Part shown: one piece after another, positions 34,924 through 44,102 of the stretch
Layout: each line of letters opens with the position of its first letter
Position numbering within the stretch: the stretch's first letter is position 1
From: Parapedobacter sp042666505
GTDB taxonomy: Bacteria > Bacteroidota > Bacteroidia > Sphingobacteriales > Sphingobacteriaceae
Direction: 5' to 3'
DNA length: 64,000 bases
Assembly (NCBI RefSeq): GCF_042666505.1
Contig: NZ_JBHTDN010000007.1
Location: 62,001-126,000, forward strand
Position numbers and translations under genes: made by a program
Notes under the pieces: model-generated
The model's input: only the letters and a program-made list of their open reading frames with translations
What the model was told of the DNA's origin: nothing
Databases searched by the model: none

Positions 34924-36390
34924 CTACGCGTAATCAAAGACGGCATCTTTGCTTTCCAGTTCCGAATATCCCATTAAGTATTCGTCAACTTTGCGCGCAC
35001 ATTCGCGTCCTTCGGAGATGGCCCATACCACCAGCGACTGCCCGCGGCGCATGTCGCCTGCAGCGAAAACCCGCGTGGTGGAGGTTTGATATTCGCCTTC
35101 CTTCGCCTGGACATTGCCCCGGCCGTCCAGTTCCACGCCCAATTGCTGCAGGAGTCCGTCGTGCTGGGGATGTAAGAAGCCCATGGCCAACAAAGCAAGC
35201 TCGCAGGGAATCTCGCGTTCGGAGCCAGCTACTTCGGTAAATTTTACTGGGCGACCCAATGGATCAAGTTCCCATTCCAAGTCGACAACACGGGCGGCTT
35301 TTAGGTTGCCGTTGCCATCACCGATAAACTCCTTTGTACTGATGCTCCAATGGCGATCGCATCCTTCTTCGTGCGATGTGGTGGTTTTGAGTAACATGGG
35401 GTAGGTAGGCCATGGCATGGCCTCCGTACGCCCTTGGGGCGGTTGTGGCATCAGCTCAAATTGGGTCACGGATTTTGCGCCATGGCGGTTTGACGTGCCT
35501 ACACAATCTGAACCGGTATCTCCGCCGCCAATAACCAATACGTTTTTTCCCGTGGCAAGAATGTCGGTTTCTTCAAAGGCTGAGTTGCCTACTCGTTTGT
35601 TTTGCTGCTTTAGAAACTCCATGGCGAAGTGAACACCGTTCAGTTCCCTGCCTGGAATATTGAGGTTTCGGGGAATCGTGGATCCACCTGCGAGCACCAC
35701 CGCATCGTAGGCTTGCAGTTCACTTGCCGGCACATTGTTACCCACCTCCGCGTTACAGCGGAAAACGACACCCTCGTCTTCCATCACCTTGATCCGACGG
35801 TCTATTACCCACTTTTCCAGTTTAAAATCAGGAATGCCATAACGGAGCAGCCCGCCTGGTTTGTCGTCCCGTTCGTATACCGTAACCTCGTGACCGACCC
35901 GGATCAGCTGGGCTGCAGCGGCCAGACCGGCTGGACCACTGCCTACGACAGCTACCCGTTTTCCCGTTTTTAGATGCGTGGGCTTGGCCTTGACATAATC
36001 CCGCTTGTAGGCAATTTCGATGATGTGCTTTTCAATTTCTTCAATCGCTACCGGGGATCGATTAATGCCTAATACACAGGCTGATTCGCAGGGAGCGGGG
36101 CATATACGCCCCGTAAATTCAGGAAAGTTGTTGGTAGATACCAATATCCGGTATGCTTCTTCCCATTTTCCATCGTAAACAGCGTCGTTAAATTCTGGAA
36201 TCACATTGCCTAGGGGGCATCCCGAATGGCAGAACGGAATTCCGCAGTTCATGCACCGGGCTGCCTGCCTGTTCAATTCCTCTTCGCTATATGGTTGCAC
36301 AAACTCGTTGTACGTTTTTTTCCGGTTCGCCACGGAATCCTTCTTGGGGAGGGTCCGATCAAATTCTTTAAATCCGGTTGGTTTTCCCAT
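34924..36390 (-). CDS. gltD: Glutamate synthase small subunit
   Basis: A 488-residue flavoprotein that passes electrons from NADPH to the large GOGAT subunit. The N-terminal part has the Fe-S cysteines CMNCGIPFCHSGCPLGN (from ~46) and CPAPCESAC (~98). The FAD fold has VVGSGPAGLAAA (~150) and the NADPH fold has VIGGGDTGSDCVG (~290). Length and motifs are standard. It follows gltB by 53 bases, across a tandem 7-base repeat, and is the last gene of the pair. Confidence 0.96.
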   Translation of the reverse strand: MGKPTGFKEFDRTLPKKDSVANRKKTYNEFVQPYSEEELNRQAARCMNCGIPFCHSGCPLGNVIPEFNDAVYDGKWEEAYRILVSTNNFPEFTGRICPAPCESACVLGINRSPVAIEEIEKHIIEIAYKRDYVKAKPTHLKTGKRVAVVGSGPAGLAAAAQLIRVGHEVTVYERDDKPGGLLRYGIPDFKLEKWVIDRRIKVMEDEGVVFRCNAEVGNNVPASELQAYDAVVLAGGSTIPRNLNIPGRELNGVHFAMEFLKQQNKRVGNSAFEETDILATGKNVLVIGGGDTGSDCVGTSNRHGAKSVTQFELMPQPPQGRTEAMPWPTYPMLLKTTTSHEEGCDRHWSISTKEFIGDGNGNLKAARVVDLEWELDPLGRPVKFTEVAGSEREIPCELALLAMGFLHPQHDGLLQQLGVELDGRGNVQAKEGEYQTSTTRVFAAGDMRRGQSLVVWAISEGRECARKVDEYLMGYSELESKDAVFDYA

Positions 36391-36396
36391 CTTATT

Positions 36397-36424
36397 TTTA
36401 GTCTTTTGTCTTTAGTCTTTGTTC
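36397..36424. repeat. Tandem 7-base repeat in gltB-gltD spacer
   Basis: Four adjacent heptamers: TTTAGTC, TTTTGTC, TTTAGTC, TTTGTTC. They occupy about half of the 53-base spacer, and on the coding strand read as A-rich GAC(T/A)AAA units just ahead of the gltD ATG, where a ribosome would bind. Confidence 0.8.
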
Positions 36425-36443
36425 CTAAAATCCGCGCGCCCTA

Positions 36444-39400
36444 TTATGCTTCTACTAATTTCGAACGCAGCACGTTTTTGTACTCTCTTGGGAATACTTT
36501 AATGAAGCATCCTTTTTCGCTTTTCCAATTCTGAAGGATGGCGGTAGCCCGTTTGCTGCCGGTCAGGTGGATGTGCCGTTTAAGCAAGGCAATGATCGCG
36601 GTTTCATCTTCTGCTTCGAGTGGATCGAGGTCGACCATTTCCATGTTGCAGTTGTCCCGGAACGTTCCTTCCAAGTCATATACCCATGCGATACCACCGC
36701 TCATTCCAGCCGCGAAGTTACGTCCCGTAGCGCCCAGGATCAGCGCCCGCCCGCCCGTCATATACTCGCATCCGTGGTCGCCAACGCCTTCCACCACAGC
36801 CGTAGCTCCGGAATTACGCACGGCAAACCGCTCTCCGGCTTGCCCGCATACAAACAGATGGCCGGAGGTAGCGCCGTATAAGGCCACGTTACCGATGATA
36901 ATGTTTTCGTGGGGTGTAAGCGGGCTATTCTGCGCAGGGTAGATAGCCAGCTGCGCACCGGATAGACCCTTGCCCACGTAGTCATTGGCTTCGCCCTCCA
37001 GCTCAAAAGAAAGTCCCTTCGCAGCAAATGCGCCGAAACTTTGCCCCGCTGAACCGGTGAATTTATAGTTAATGGTATTGTCTGGAAGACCTTCGCCACC
37101 GTATATCTTGGATACTTCGTTGGAGAGCAGCGTACCGATGGTACGATCGGTGTTTTTGACATTGAACGCGCCGAAAACGGGCGTTTTGCTGTCCAGTGCC
37201 TTGCGTGCCTGGGTTACCAAGCCCCAATCCAGGATCATATCCAGCCCGTGGTCCTGCTGCTCGGTTTGATAAAGGGTATCGCCCGTGCGGCTGTGAGCGA
37301 CATGAAGAATTCCCGAAAGATCCAATTTGTTGACTTTCCAGTGGTCTACACTTTCACGCTTTTTCAGGAACTGCGCACGGCCCACCATTTCATTGATCGT
37401 ACGGAATCCGAGTTCGGCCATTACTTCGCGCAACTCTTCGGCAAGGAATTTGAAGAGGTTAACGATATCTTCCGGCTTGCCCGTAAACAGCTTGCGAAGC
37501 TCCGGATCTTGGGTGGCAACGCCCACGGGACAGGTGTTCAGATGGCATTTTCGCATCATGATGCATCCACCGGCTACCAGCGCCGCCGTGGCCACGCCCC
37601 ATTCTTCTGCTCCCAGTAAGGTTGCGATCGCTATGTCACGCCCAGTTTTTAGCTGGCCGTCGGTTTGTAGCACCACACGGCTGCGCAACCCATTTCTAAC
37701 CAAGGTTTGGTGTGATTCCGCTAAGCCCAATTCCCAGGGAAGCCCGGCATGTTTGATCGAGCTGATGGGGGATGCGCCGGTTCCGCCGTCGTACCCCGCA
37801 ATGAGAATCACGTCTGCATGGGCTTTTGCGACACCCGCAGCAATGGTACCCACACCGGCTTTCGATACGAGTTTTACGTTGATGCGTGCCTCACGGTTTG
37901 CGTTTTTTAGGTCGAAGATCAGCTGGGCCAAATCTTCGATGGAATAGATATCGTGGTGGGGGGGAGGGGAGATCAGTCCCACACCCGGTGTCGAATGCCG
38001 CACCCTGGCAATCCAGTCGTCAACTTTATGCCCCGGCAGCTGTCCGCCTTCACCCGGTTTTGCGCCCTGCGCCATCTTGATCTGCAGCTCATCGGCTTGC
38101 GTCAGGTAGTTGGAAGTTACTCCGAAACGTCCGGAAGCCACCTGTTTGATTGCTGAACGCATGGAATCCCCGTTTGGCAGCGGTTTGTAGCGCATCTCAT
38201 CTTCACCTCCTTCTCCGGTGTTGCTCTTGCCACCGATCCGGTTCATAGCAATGGCTAACGTGCTGTGGGCCTCGTGTGAGATGGAGCCAAACGACATGGC
38301 TCCCGTAGCAAAGCGTTTCATGATGGCTTCAGCCGGCTCCACTTCGTCCAGGGGAACAGGCGTGCGGTGTCTTGCAAAATCAAGGAGTCCACGGAGGGTA
38401 TACATGCGCTCCTTTTGGTTGTTGATGAGCGCCGCATATTTCTTATACGTTTCGTAGTCACCCGTGCGGCATGCCTGTTGAAGCAGGTGAACCGTCTGCG
38501 GATTAAACAAGTGTGCTTCACCCCGTCTTTTCCACTGATAGATGCCTCCTTCAGGAAGTAAATCTTTCGCGTTACGGGAACTGGTAAACCCGCGGTGATG
38601 CTTGCTCAATACTTCGCGCGCGATGTCGTCCAGATCCAATCCACCAATCCGGGAGACTGCACCACAGAAATAGGTGTCAACGACGCTTTTATGGATGCCA
38701 AGTACTTCAAAGATCTGCGCGCCGTGATAGGACTGCAGTGTCGAAATACCCATCTTTGAAAAGATTTTAAGCAGTCCGCCGCATACCGCCTTGACATAAT
38801 TCTTGGCCAGTTGGGGCCAGGTGAGGTCGGTATCCAGGATTTTTTGTTCTTTCAGTGTGCGGATAGAGGCCAACGCCATATAGGGATTGATGGCAGTGGC
38901 TCCAAACGCCAATAAGCAGGCGAAGTGATGTACTTCCCATACGTCGCCGCCTTCAACGACCAGGCCTACTGCACCACGGTGTCCCGTTTTGATGAGGTGG
39001 TGGTGAACGGCTGATACCGCTAACAATGACGGGATTGCCGCGTGTTGCGAATCAATGGCCCGGTCGGAGAGGATAATCACCTCAAATCCGTCCTTCACGG
39101 CATCTTCTGCATAGCGGCACAGACGGGCCAATCCTTCTTCGAGGGCCCCTGGCTTGCCGTTGGCGTTGAAATAGCACTGCAGCGTTTTAGCCTGGAAAAT
39201 TCCGGTATCAATGCTGCGAAGCTTTTCAAGTTCCCGGCTCGTTAATATAGGATGTTCCAAAGCCACGCAGTGGCAATGCATTTTGTTTTCGTCCAAAATG
39301 TTTCCCGCATTCCCGATAAAGGTCGCCAAGCTCATCACCAGGCGTTCGCGGATCGGGTCAATGGGGGGGTTGGTTACCTGGGCGAAGAACTGCTTGAAAT

Positions 39401-40958
39401 AACTTGACAGGTGCTGGGGGTGGTTTGAAAGTACGGCAAGCGGGACGTCTGTTCCCATGGAACCGACGGGTTCTTTTCCATCCAGCGCCATCGGGGTAAG
39501 GATGCCTTCGATGTCTTCGCGGGAATAGCCGAATATCTGTTGGTATTTGAATACGGACTCTTTTGAGAGGTAAGTAAACGTGACGCGCGGCTCGGCGAGC
39601 TCTTCCATACGGATTTTATATTGGTTGAGCCAATCGCCATAGGGTTGCTTCGTAATTAATTCACCCTTTACCTGTTCGTCGGATAAGATCTCGCCTTTTT
39701 CCATGTCGATCAGGAAGATCTTGCCTGGCTGCTGCCGGCCTTTCCTGATGATAATGCTCTCATCGATCGGGAGCGCACCGGCTTCCGAAGCCACGATCAC
39801 CCGGTCGTCCGAAGTCACAGCAAACCGAAGGGGCCGCAACCCATTCCGGTCGAGCATCGCGCCGATGGTGGTGCCATCGGTAAAGCAGAGCGCTGCGGGT
39901 CCGTCCCAGGGTTCCATTAGCGTCGCGTGGTATTCATAAAACGCCTTTTTCAGTGGATCCATTTGCGTGTTGCCATCCCAGGCTTCGGGAACCATCATCA
40001 GCATCACATGTGCGATGCTGCGGCCGCTGTGAAGAAGTAATTCAGCGACGTTATCCAAGCAGGCTGAATCCGATTGATGTCCATCCACAACCGGCAGGAG
40101 AATTTGAAGTTCCTCCTCCGTGAAATAGGGCGAAGATAATGAACGCAAGCCGGCGTAGAACCAGTTCAGGTTGCCGGTCAGGGTATTGATTTCGCCGTTA
40201 TGGGCCAGCATACGGAATGGCTGCGCCAACTGCCATGACGGAAACGTATTGGTAGAAAAACGGGAGTGGACCAAACCGAAAGCAGATACCACCCGTTCAT
40301 CCGAAAGATCGGGGTAATAGGTAGCTACCTGATAGGTAGTCAACTGCCCTTTATAAACAATGACTTTGCAGGATAGGGATGCGATATAGAGATCTTCGGT
40401 AAGTTCGGAGGTTTCCCGTACCTTTTTAGTGATCAGCCGCCGCAGTACGAATAGTTTCCGTTCAAATTCTTTGGTATCGGTCACGCCGGAGGGACGGGAA
40501 ACAAAAAACTGCACAATTTCAGGCTCCACGCTCAATGCCGTGCTTCCGATGCCGTCGGGATTAACCGGCACACGCCGAAATCCCAGAAAATCCATACCTC
40601 TTTCCTCGGTGGCTTGTTGAATGATTTCTCGGCAAATGCGGTTGGCCTCCGCATTTTTGGGTAAAAATGCCATGCCGGTGCCGTAATATCCCGGTTCGTT
40701 CAGTTGGATGTCCAATGCAATACACTCTTCCCAGAGGAATTCATGCGGCAACTGAATCATAATACCGGCGCCATCGCCGCTTTCAGGATCGCAACCGCAA
40801 GCGCCCCGGTGCTCCATGTTTTCGAGCATGGTCAGCGCATCCCGTACTTGTTGATGGGTTTTGTTGCCCTTTAAGTTGGCAATAAATCCTACGCCACATG
40901 CATCGTGCTCAAACTCAGAATGGTATAGCCCTTCCTGTTGTCTCAATATATCAGTCAT
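36444..40958 (-). CDS. gltB: Glutamate synthase large subunit
   Basis: A 1504-residue enzyme making two glutamates from glutamine and 2-oxoglutarate. The class II amidotransferase domain should be freed by cleavage before Cys22 (EHDACGVGF). The central and FMN-binding domains follow (GGKSNTGEGGEDE, PGEGGQLPGHKV, GYDGGTGASP), with the 3Fe-4S cysteines in KCHLNTCPVG near residue 1120, and a C-terminal GXGXG beta-helix domain. Length is normal. The 228-base AT-rich gap upstream should hold its promoter, but I see no clear consensus. With gltD and the nearby amtB it forms the ammonium-assimilation set. Confidence 0.97.
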   Translation of the reverse strand: MTDILRQQEGLYHSEFEHDACGVGFIANLKGNKTHQQVRDALTMLENMEHRGACGCDPESGDGAGIMIQLPHEFLWEECIALDIQLNEPGYYGTGMAFLPKNAEANRICREIIQQATEERGMDFLGFRRVPVNPDGIGSTALSVEPEIVQFFVSRPSGVTDTKEFERKLFVLRRLITKKVRETSELTEDLYIASLSCKVIVYKGQLTTYQVATYYPDLSDERVVSAFGLVHSRFSTNTFPSWQLAQPFRMLAHNGEINTLTGNLNWFYAGLRSLSSPYFTEEELQILLPVVDGHQSDSACLDNVAELLLHSGRSIAHVMLMMVPEAWDGNTQMDPLKKAFYEYHATLMEPWDGPAALCFTDGTTIGAMLDRNGLRPLRFAVTSDDRVIVASEAGALPIDESIIIRKGRQQPGKIFLIDMEKGEILSDEQVKGELITKQPYGDWLNQYKIRMEELAEPRVTFTYLSKESVFKYQQIFGYSREDIEGILTPMALDGKEPVGSMGTDVPLAVLSNHPQHLSSYFKQFFAQVTNPPIDPIRERLVMSLATFIGNAGNILDENKMHCHCVALEHPILTSRELEKLRSIDTGIFQAKTLQCYFNANGKPGALEEGLARLCRYAEDAVKDGFEVIILSDRAIDSQHAAIPSLLAVSAVHHHLIKTGHRGAVGLVVEGGDVWEVHHFACLLAFGATAINPYMALASIRTLKEQKILDTDLTWPQLAKNYVKAVCGGLLKIFSKMGISTLQSYHGAQIFEVLGIHKSVVDTYFCGAVSRIGGLDLDDIAREVLSKHHRGFTSSRNAKDLLPEGGIYQWKRRGEAHLFNPQTVHLLQQACRTGDYETYKKYAALINNQKERMYTLRGLLDFARHRTPVPLDEVEPAEAIMKRFATGAMSFGSISHEAHSTLAIAMNRIGGKSNTGEGGEDEMRYKPLPNGDSMRSAIKQVASGRFGVTSNYLTQADELQIKMAQGAKPGEGGQLPGHKVDDWIARVRHSTPGVGLISPPPHHDIYSIEDLAQLIFDLKNANREARINVKLVSKAGVGTIAAGVAKAHADVILIAGYDGGTGASPISSIKHAGLPWELGLAESHQTLVRNGLRSRVVLQTDGQLKTGRDIAIATLLGAEEWGVATAALVAGGCIMMRKCHLNTCPVGVATQDPELRKLFTGKPEDIVNLFKFLAEELREVMAELGFRTINEMVGRAQFLKKRESVDHWKVNKLDLSGILHVAHSRTGDTLYQTEQQDHGLDMILDWGLVTQARKALDSKTPVFGAFNVKNTDRTIGTLLSNEVSKIYGGEGLPDNTINYKFTGSAGQSFGAFAAKGLSFELEGEANDYVGKGLSGAQLAIYPAQNSPLTPHENIIIGNVALYGATSGHLFVCGQAGERFAVRNSGATAVVEGVGDHGCEYMTGGRALILGATGRNFAAGMSGGIAWVYDLEGTFRDNCNMEMVDLDPLEAEDETAIIALLKRHIHLTGSKRATAILQNWKSEKGCFIKVFPREYKNVLRSKLVEA

Positions 40959-41152
40959 TCTATTTAGTTAGCTGTATTCAATTTGCTAAATTAGTAAATA
41001 AATCGGTTATAATTAAATTATTTTCAAATTTTTATTTCATTTGTTGATAATTAGCTATTATTTATATTAATTTTTGATAATATGTTAAAGAAAGGCGTGT
41101 TATTTTGCCGACTTTGCAATAATCTATTTGGGTGGGTAAGCAAGCTTTCCTA

Positions 41153-41182
41153 TTGCGCATCAAGCAAATTTGCCTAAGTTTG
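41153..41182 (+). promoter_or_regulatory. Promoter of the S4-lipoprotein-aroB operon
   Basis: TTG (41153-41155), 19 bases, then TAAGTTTG (41175-41182), a full consensus match. The ATG of the first gene is only 4 bases after it, so the mRNA would be leaderless or nearly so. Confidence 0.78.
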
Positions 41183-41186
41183 CGGG

Positions 41187-41396
41187 ATGATTACCTATCA
41201 AATTAAAGGGGACCACATTGCGCTAATCCAATTGCTCAAGGTACTTAACTGGGTGGAACATGGCGGTGCGGCGCAGGCGGCTGTATCTGCGGGATTGGTG
41301 CGATACAACGGCCAAATCGATTGCCGGAAGCGGTTGAAGGTGCGGCCCGGAGATGTTGTCGAATTTAATGGGAATAAGGTACAAATACAATCTTAA
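41187..41396 (+). CDS. S4-domain RNA-binding protein (YbcJ-like)
   Basis: A 69-residue protein made of one S4 RNA-binding fold (LIQLLKVLNWVEHGGAAQAA, then GLVRYNGQIDCRKRLKVRPGD split across the motif). It matches the small YbcJ/YaaA-type stand-alone S4 proteins, thought to bind structured RNA or ribosomal particles. It is first in an operon with a lipoprotein gene (2 bases after) and aroB. The promoter lies only 4 bases before its ATG. Specific RNA target unknown. Confidence 0.85.
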   Translation: MITYQIKGDHIALIQLLKVLNWVEHGGAAQAAVSAGLVRYNGQIDCRKRLKVRPGDVVEFNGNKVQIQS

Positions 41397-41397
41397 A

Positions 41398-41823
41398 ATG
41401 AAGAATCGATGGGTAATTCCGGCGCTTATCGCGCTTTGTGCTTGCTCGGGAAACAAAGAAGGGGCAAATAAACCCTATGTGTTGGCTATCACTGTAGAAG
41501 CCTACGAACGGAAGGGGTCAGATGCAGTGATCGAAAAATTAGAAACGGATACCGTTGCGGTTTCATCAGCATTGGCGGCCTATTCCAAAGGTATCCAGAA
41601 ATATGCGGCGGTACTTATGCATATCCAGCAGTTTCCGGATTCGATTAAAGATGTGGCCGGTATAACCATACGGGATGAACAAGGCAACAACGTTGTTCCA
41701 ACGATCCCACAGGCTCAACGGGATAGTGTAATTATGAATTTTATCCAGTTTGCAAGACGGTCCGATATTCCCTATTACGAGCGGGTAAAGGATTTCGAAT
41801 TGAAATTAATGACGGCAAGATAA
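41398..41823 (+). CDS. Uncharacterised lipoprotein
   Basis: A 141-residue protein that I do not recognise. It begins with a lipoprotein signal (MKNRWVIPALIALCACSG; Cys at 14 or 16). The rest is soluble and helical-looking, with no cysteines and no catalytic motif I can name. Start at the ATG at 41398, 2 bases after the S4 gene; the open frame from 41353 overlaps that gene. aroB starts 2 bases after its stop, so the three are tightly linked, though the functions look unrelated. Confidence 0.82.
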   Translation: MKNRWVIPALIALCACSGNKEGANKPYVLAITVEAYERKGSDAVIEKLETDTVAVSSALAAYSKGIQKYAAVLMHIQQFPDSIKDVAGITIRDEQGNNVVPTIPQAQRDSVIMNFIQFARRSDIPYYERVKDFELKLMTAR

Positions 41824-41825
41824 GC

Positions 41826-42905
41826 ATGAACCCACACAAACTACCGAGCATCGGCTACGATGTTATTTTTGACGATACATTAACGGAACTACACCGATTC
41901 ATACAGCAGCACACCTATTCAAAGATACTCATACTCACGGACCGGAATGCCTGCATTCACTGCCTGCCCGTATTGCAAGAGGCGATGCCATGGTTTGATG
42001 GGTACGATGTCATCGAGGTGGATCCAGGGGAGGAAAACAAAAATATCGATTTTTGCGTCGGAATCTGGAAAATGATGCTGGACTTCGGCGCGGACCGCCA
42101 GAGCTTGTTGATCAATCTGGGCGGAGGCGTAATTACGGATATGGGAGGATTCACCGCTTCAACATTCAAACGGGGAATCGATTTCGTCCAGGTGCCGACT
42201 ACACTGTTATCGCAGGTGGATGCCTCCGTAGGGGGCAAGACCGGTGTAGACATGGACCATGTTAAGAATATTATCGGGACGTTTGCACAGCCGAAAGCCG
42301 TATTCATCGCATCAACTTTCCTACGGACATTGGACCAACGGCAGCTTGTTTCGGGGTTTGCCGAAATTATCAAGCACGGCCTGATTGCAGACCGATCCTT
42401 TTATGAAGCGATCAAAGGGCTGGATGCCACGGCCATCTCCCTTGAGCACATCAGGCATTCGGTAGCGATCAAAAACAACGTAGTAACTCAGGACCCGCTG
42501 GAAAAAGGATTGCGTAAGATATTGAACTTTGGCCATACCATTGGTCATGCGCTGGAAGGGCATTCACTGGCAAGTGACCGTAATCCGTTACTGCATGGCG
42601 AAGCCATTGCGGCAGGAATGATTTGTGAGGCGTACCTGGCACACCGGTTGAACGGATTATCCGAAGATGCGCTTAACGATATTATTCAGACATTCCGTCG
42701 GCATTTTCCTGACTATTCATATGACCGGGAAATTTATGAAGCGTTGTTGGTACTCATGAAAAATGATAAGAAAAATGCCGGTCATCGAATCGGCTTTTCC
42801 TTGCTAAGCACCATTGGACAATGCGACATCGACGTGTTTGTGGAGGAAGACGTGATTGTCGAAAGCCTCGACTTTTACCGGAACCTGATCGGCTCCGGAC
42901 GATAA
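41826..42905 (+). CDS. aroB: 3-dehydroquinate synthase
   Basis: A 359-residue enzyme of the shikimate pathway that converts DAHP to 3-dehydroquinate using NAD and a metal. The NAD-binding GGGVITDMGGF (99-109) and VPTTLLSQVDASVGGKTGVD (123-142) are intact, as are the metal-binding FAEIIKHG, FGHTIGHALE and LLHGEAIAAGM segments. Length is standard for the shorter bacterial AroB. It is third in the S4-lipoprotein-aroB operon and converges with lpxB one base apart. Confidence 0.96.
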   Translation: MNPHKLPSIGYDVIFDDTLTELHRFIQQHTYSKILILTDRNACIHCLPVLQEAMPWFDGYDVIEVDPGEENKNIDFCVGIWKMMLDFGADRQSLLINLGGGVITDMGGFTASTFKRGIDFVQVPTTLLSQVDASVGGKTGVDMDHVKNIIGTFAQPKAVFIASTFLRTLDQRQLVSGFAEIIKHGLIADRSFYEAIKGLDATAISLEHIRHSVAIKNNVVTQDPLEKGLRKILNFGHTIGHALEGHSLASDRNPLLHGEAIAAGMICEAYLAHRLNGLSEDALNDIIQTFRRHFPDYSYDREIYEALLVLMKNDKKNAGHRIGFSLLSTIGQCDIDVFVEEDVIVESLDFYRNLIGSGR

Positions 42906-42906
42906 A

Positions 42907-44025
42907 TCAGGAAGTTTGACCTAAAAAGTCAGTAATCAGCCGGGCTGTTCGCTCGGATGCACCTGGTTCTCCCATTTTTTGACGGAGGCTCTCGTAATCA
43001 TCCAATACCTGTTGCCTGTGGGCCTTTTTGTTAAGTAAATGGTCCAGCTCGTCAGCGACTGCTTCCAGCGTGCAGTCTTTTTGGATGAGTTCCTTTACGG
43101 CGAGCTTGTCAAGGATAAGATTGACGAGCGAGATATACTTAACCCGGATGACCAAACGACCAATGGCAATGGATAGCGGGTTGGCTTTGTACACGACCAC
43201 TTGCGGTGTATTTAGTAAAGCCGCTTCCAACGTTGCGGTGCCGCTAGCAACAACGGCTGCTTCCGCATGCTTCAGCAGGTCATACGTTGCATTAAAAAGT
43301 ACCGGCAACTCGGCATCGCCCATAAGCTGGTTATAATACTGCGCATCGAAATTGGGAGCACCTGCAACTACGCAGTGATGTGCGGGAAACCGGAAAGCCA
43401 GCTCACTCATCATTGGGAGCAGTTTGCTGATTTCCATGTGCCGGCTTCCGGGAAGCAGCGCGATTATGGGCTTGCCTGTCAAATGATTTTCTTCGATGAA
43501 TTGTTTATTATCGGTATGCTCCGCGATGGCGTCCAACAGTGGATTTCCCACGTAATCGACATCCATGCCCCATGTCTTGTAAAACTCCACCTCAAAGGGC
43601 AGAATGCAGAATAGCCGATCTACGACACGTTTGATTTTCAATACGCGTCTCTGGTTCCAAGCCCATACTTTCGGGGAGATGTAATAGCATACGTTGATGC
43701 CAGCTTTTTTGGCATACGAGGCTATTTTTAGATTGAATCCCGGAAAATCAATGAGAACAAGCGCATCGGGAGCGTAGGCGGCGATATCCGCTTTCACGAG
43801 CCGCAGATTTTTGGCAATGGTATTTAGATTGGCGAGCACTTCCACGAACCCCATGAATGCCATCTGTGCCACGTGGATAGTGGCGGTTTTGCCAGCTGCC
43901 TGTTGCATCCGGTCGCCGCCGACCAGCCGGAAATCGGCTTCCGTATCCAGTTTTTTCAGGGAACGGATCAGGTTGGCGCCATGCAGGTCGCCCGATGTTT
44001 CTCCGGCTATGAGGTAATATTTCAT
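42907..44025 (-). CDS. lpxB: Lipid-A-disaccharide synthase
   Basis: A 372-residue GT19 glycosyltransferase that joins UDP-2,3-diacylglucosamine and lipid X at the inner membrane. Family blocks are visible: AGETSGDLHG near the start, MGFVEVL, LIDFPGFNLKIA, YYISPKVWAWNQ, and ALLPGSRHMEI. I start at the ATG at 44025 (MKYYLIAGETSG); the open frame extends 12 codons without homology. It shows that the organism makes lipid A. A porin gene is upstream on the same strand, 77 bases away. Confidence 0.96.
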   Translation of the reverse strand: MKYYLIAGETSGDLHGANLIRSLKKLDTEADFRLVGGDRMQQAAGKTATIHVAQMAFMGFVEVLANLNTIAKNLRLVKADIAAYAPDALVLIDFPGFNLKIASYAKKAGINVCYYISPKVWAWNQRRVLKIKRVVDRLFCILPFEVEFYKTWGMDVDYVGNPLLDAIAEHTDNKQFIEENHLTGKPIIALLPGSRHMEISKLLPMMSELAFRFPAHHCVVAGAPNFDAQYYNQLMGDAELPVLFNATYDLLKHAEAAVVASGTATLEAALLNTPQVVVYKANPLSIAIGRLVIRVKYISLVNLILDKLAVKELIQKDCTLEAVADELDHLLNKKAHRQQVLDDYESLRQKMGEPGASERTARLITDFLGQTS

Positions 44026-44102
44026 TTTTTCACTGCCCGCTGCTTTATTCAGGCTCAGCAATCGGTAATTGATTGTTGATTCAAATTAACGAATTTTTAA
44101 CG

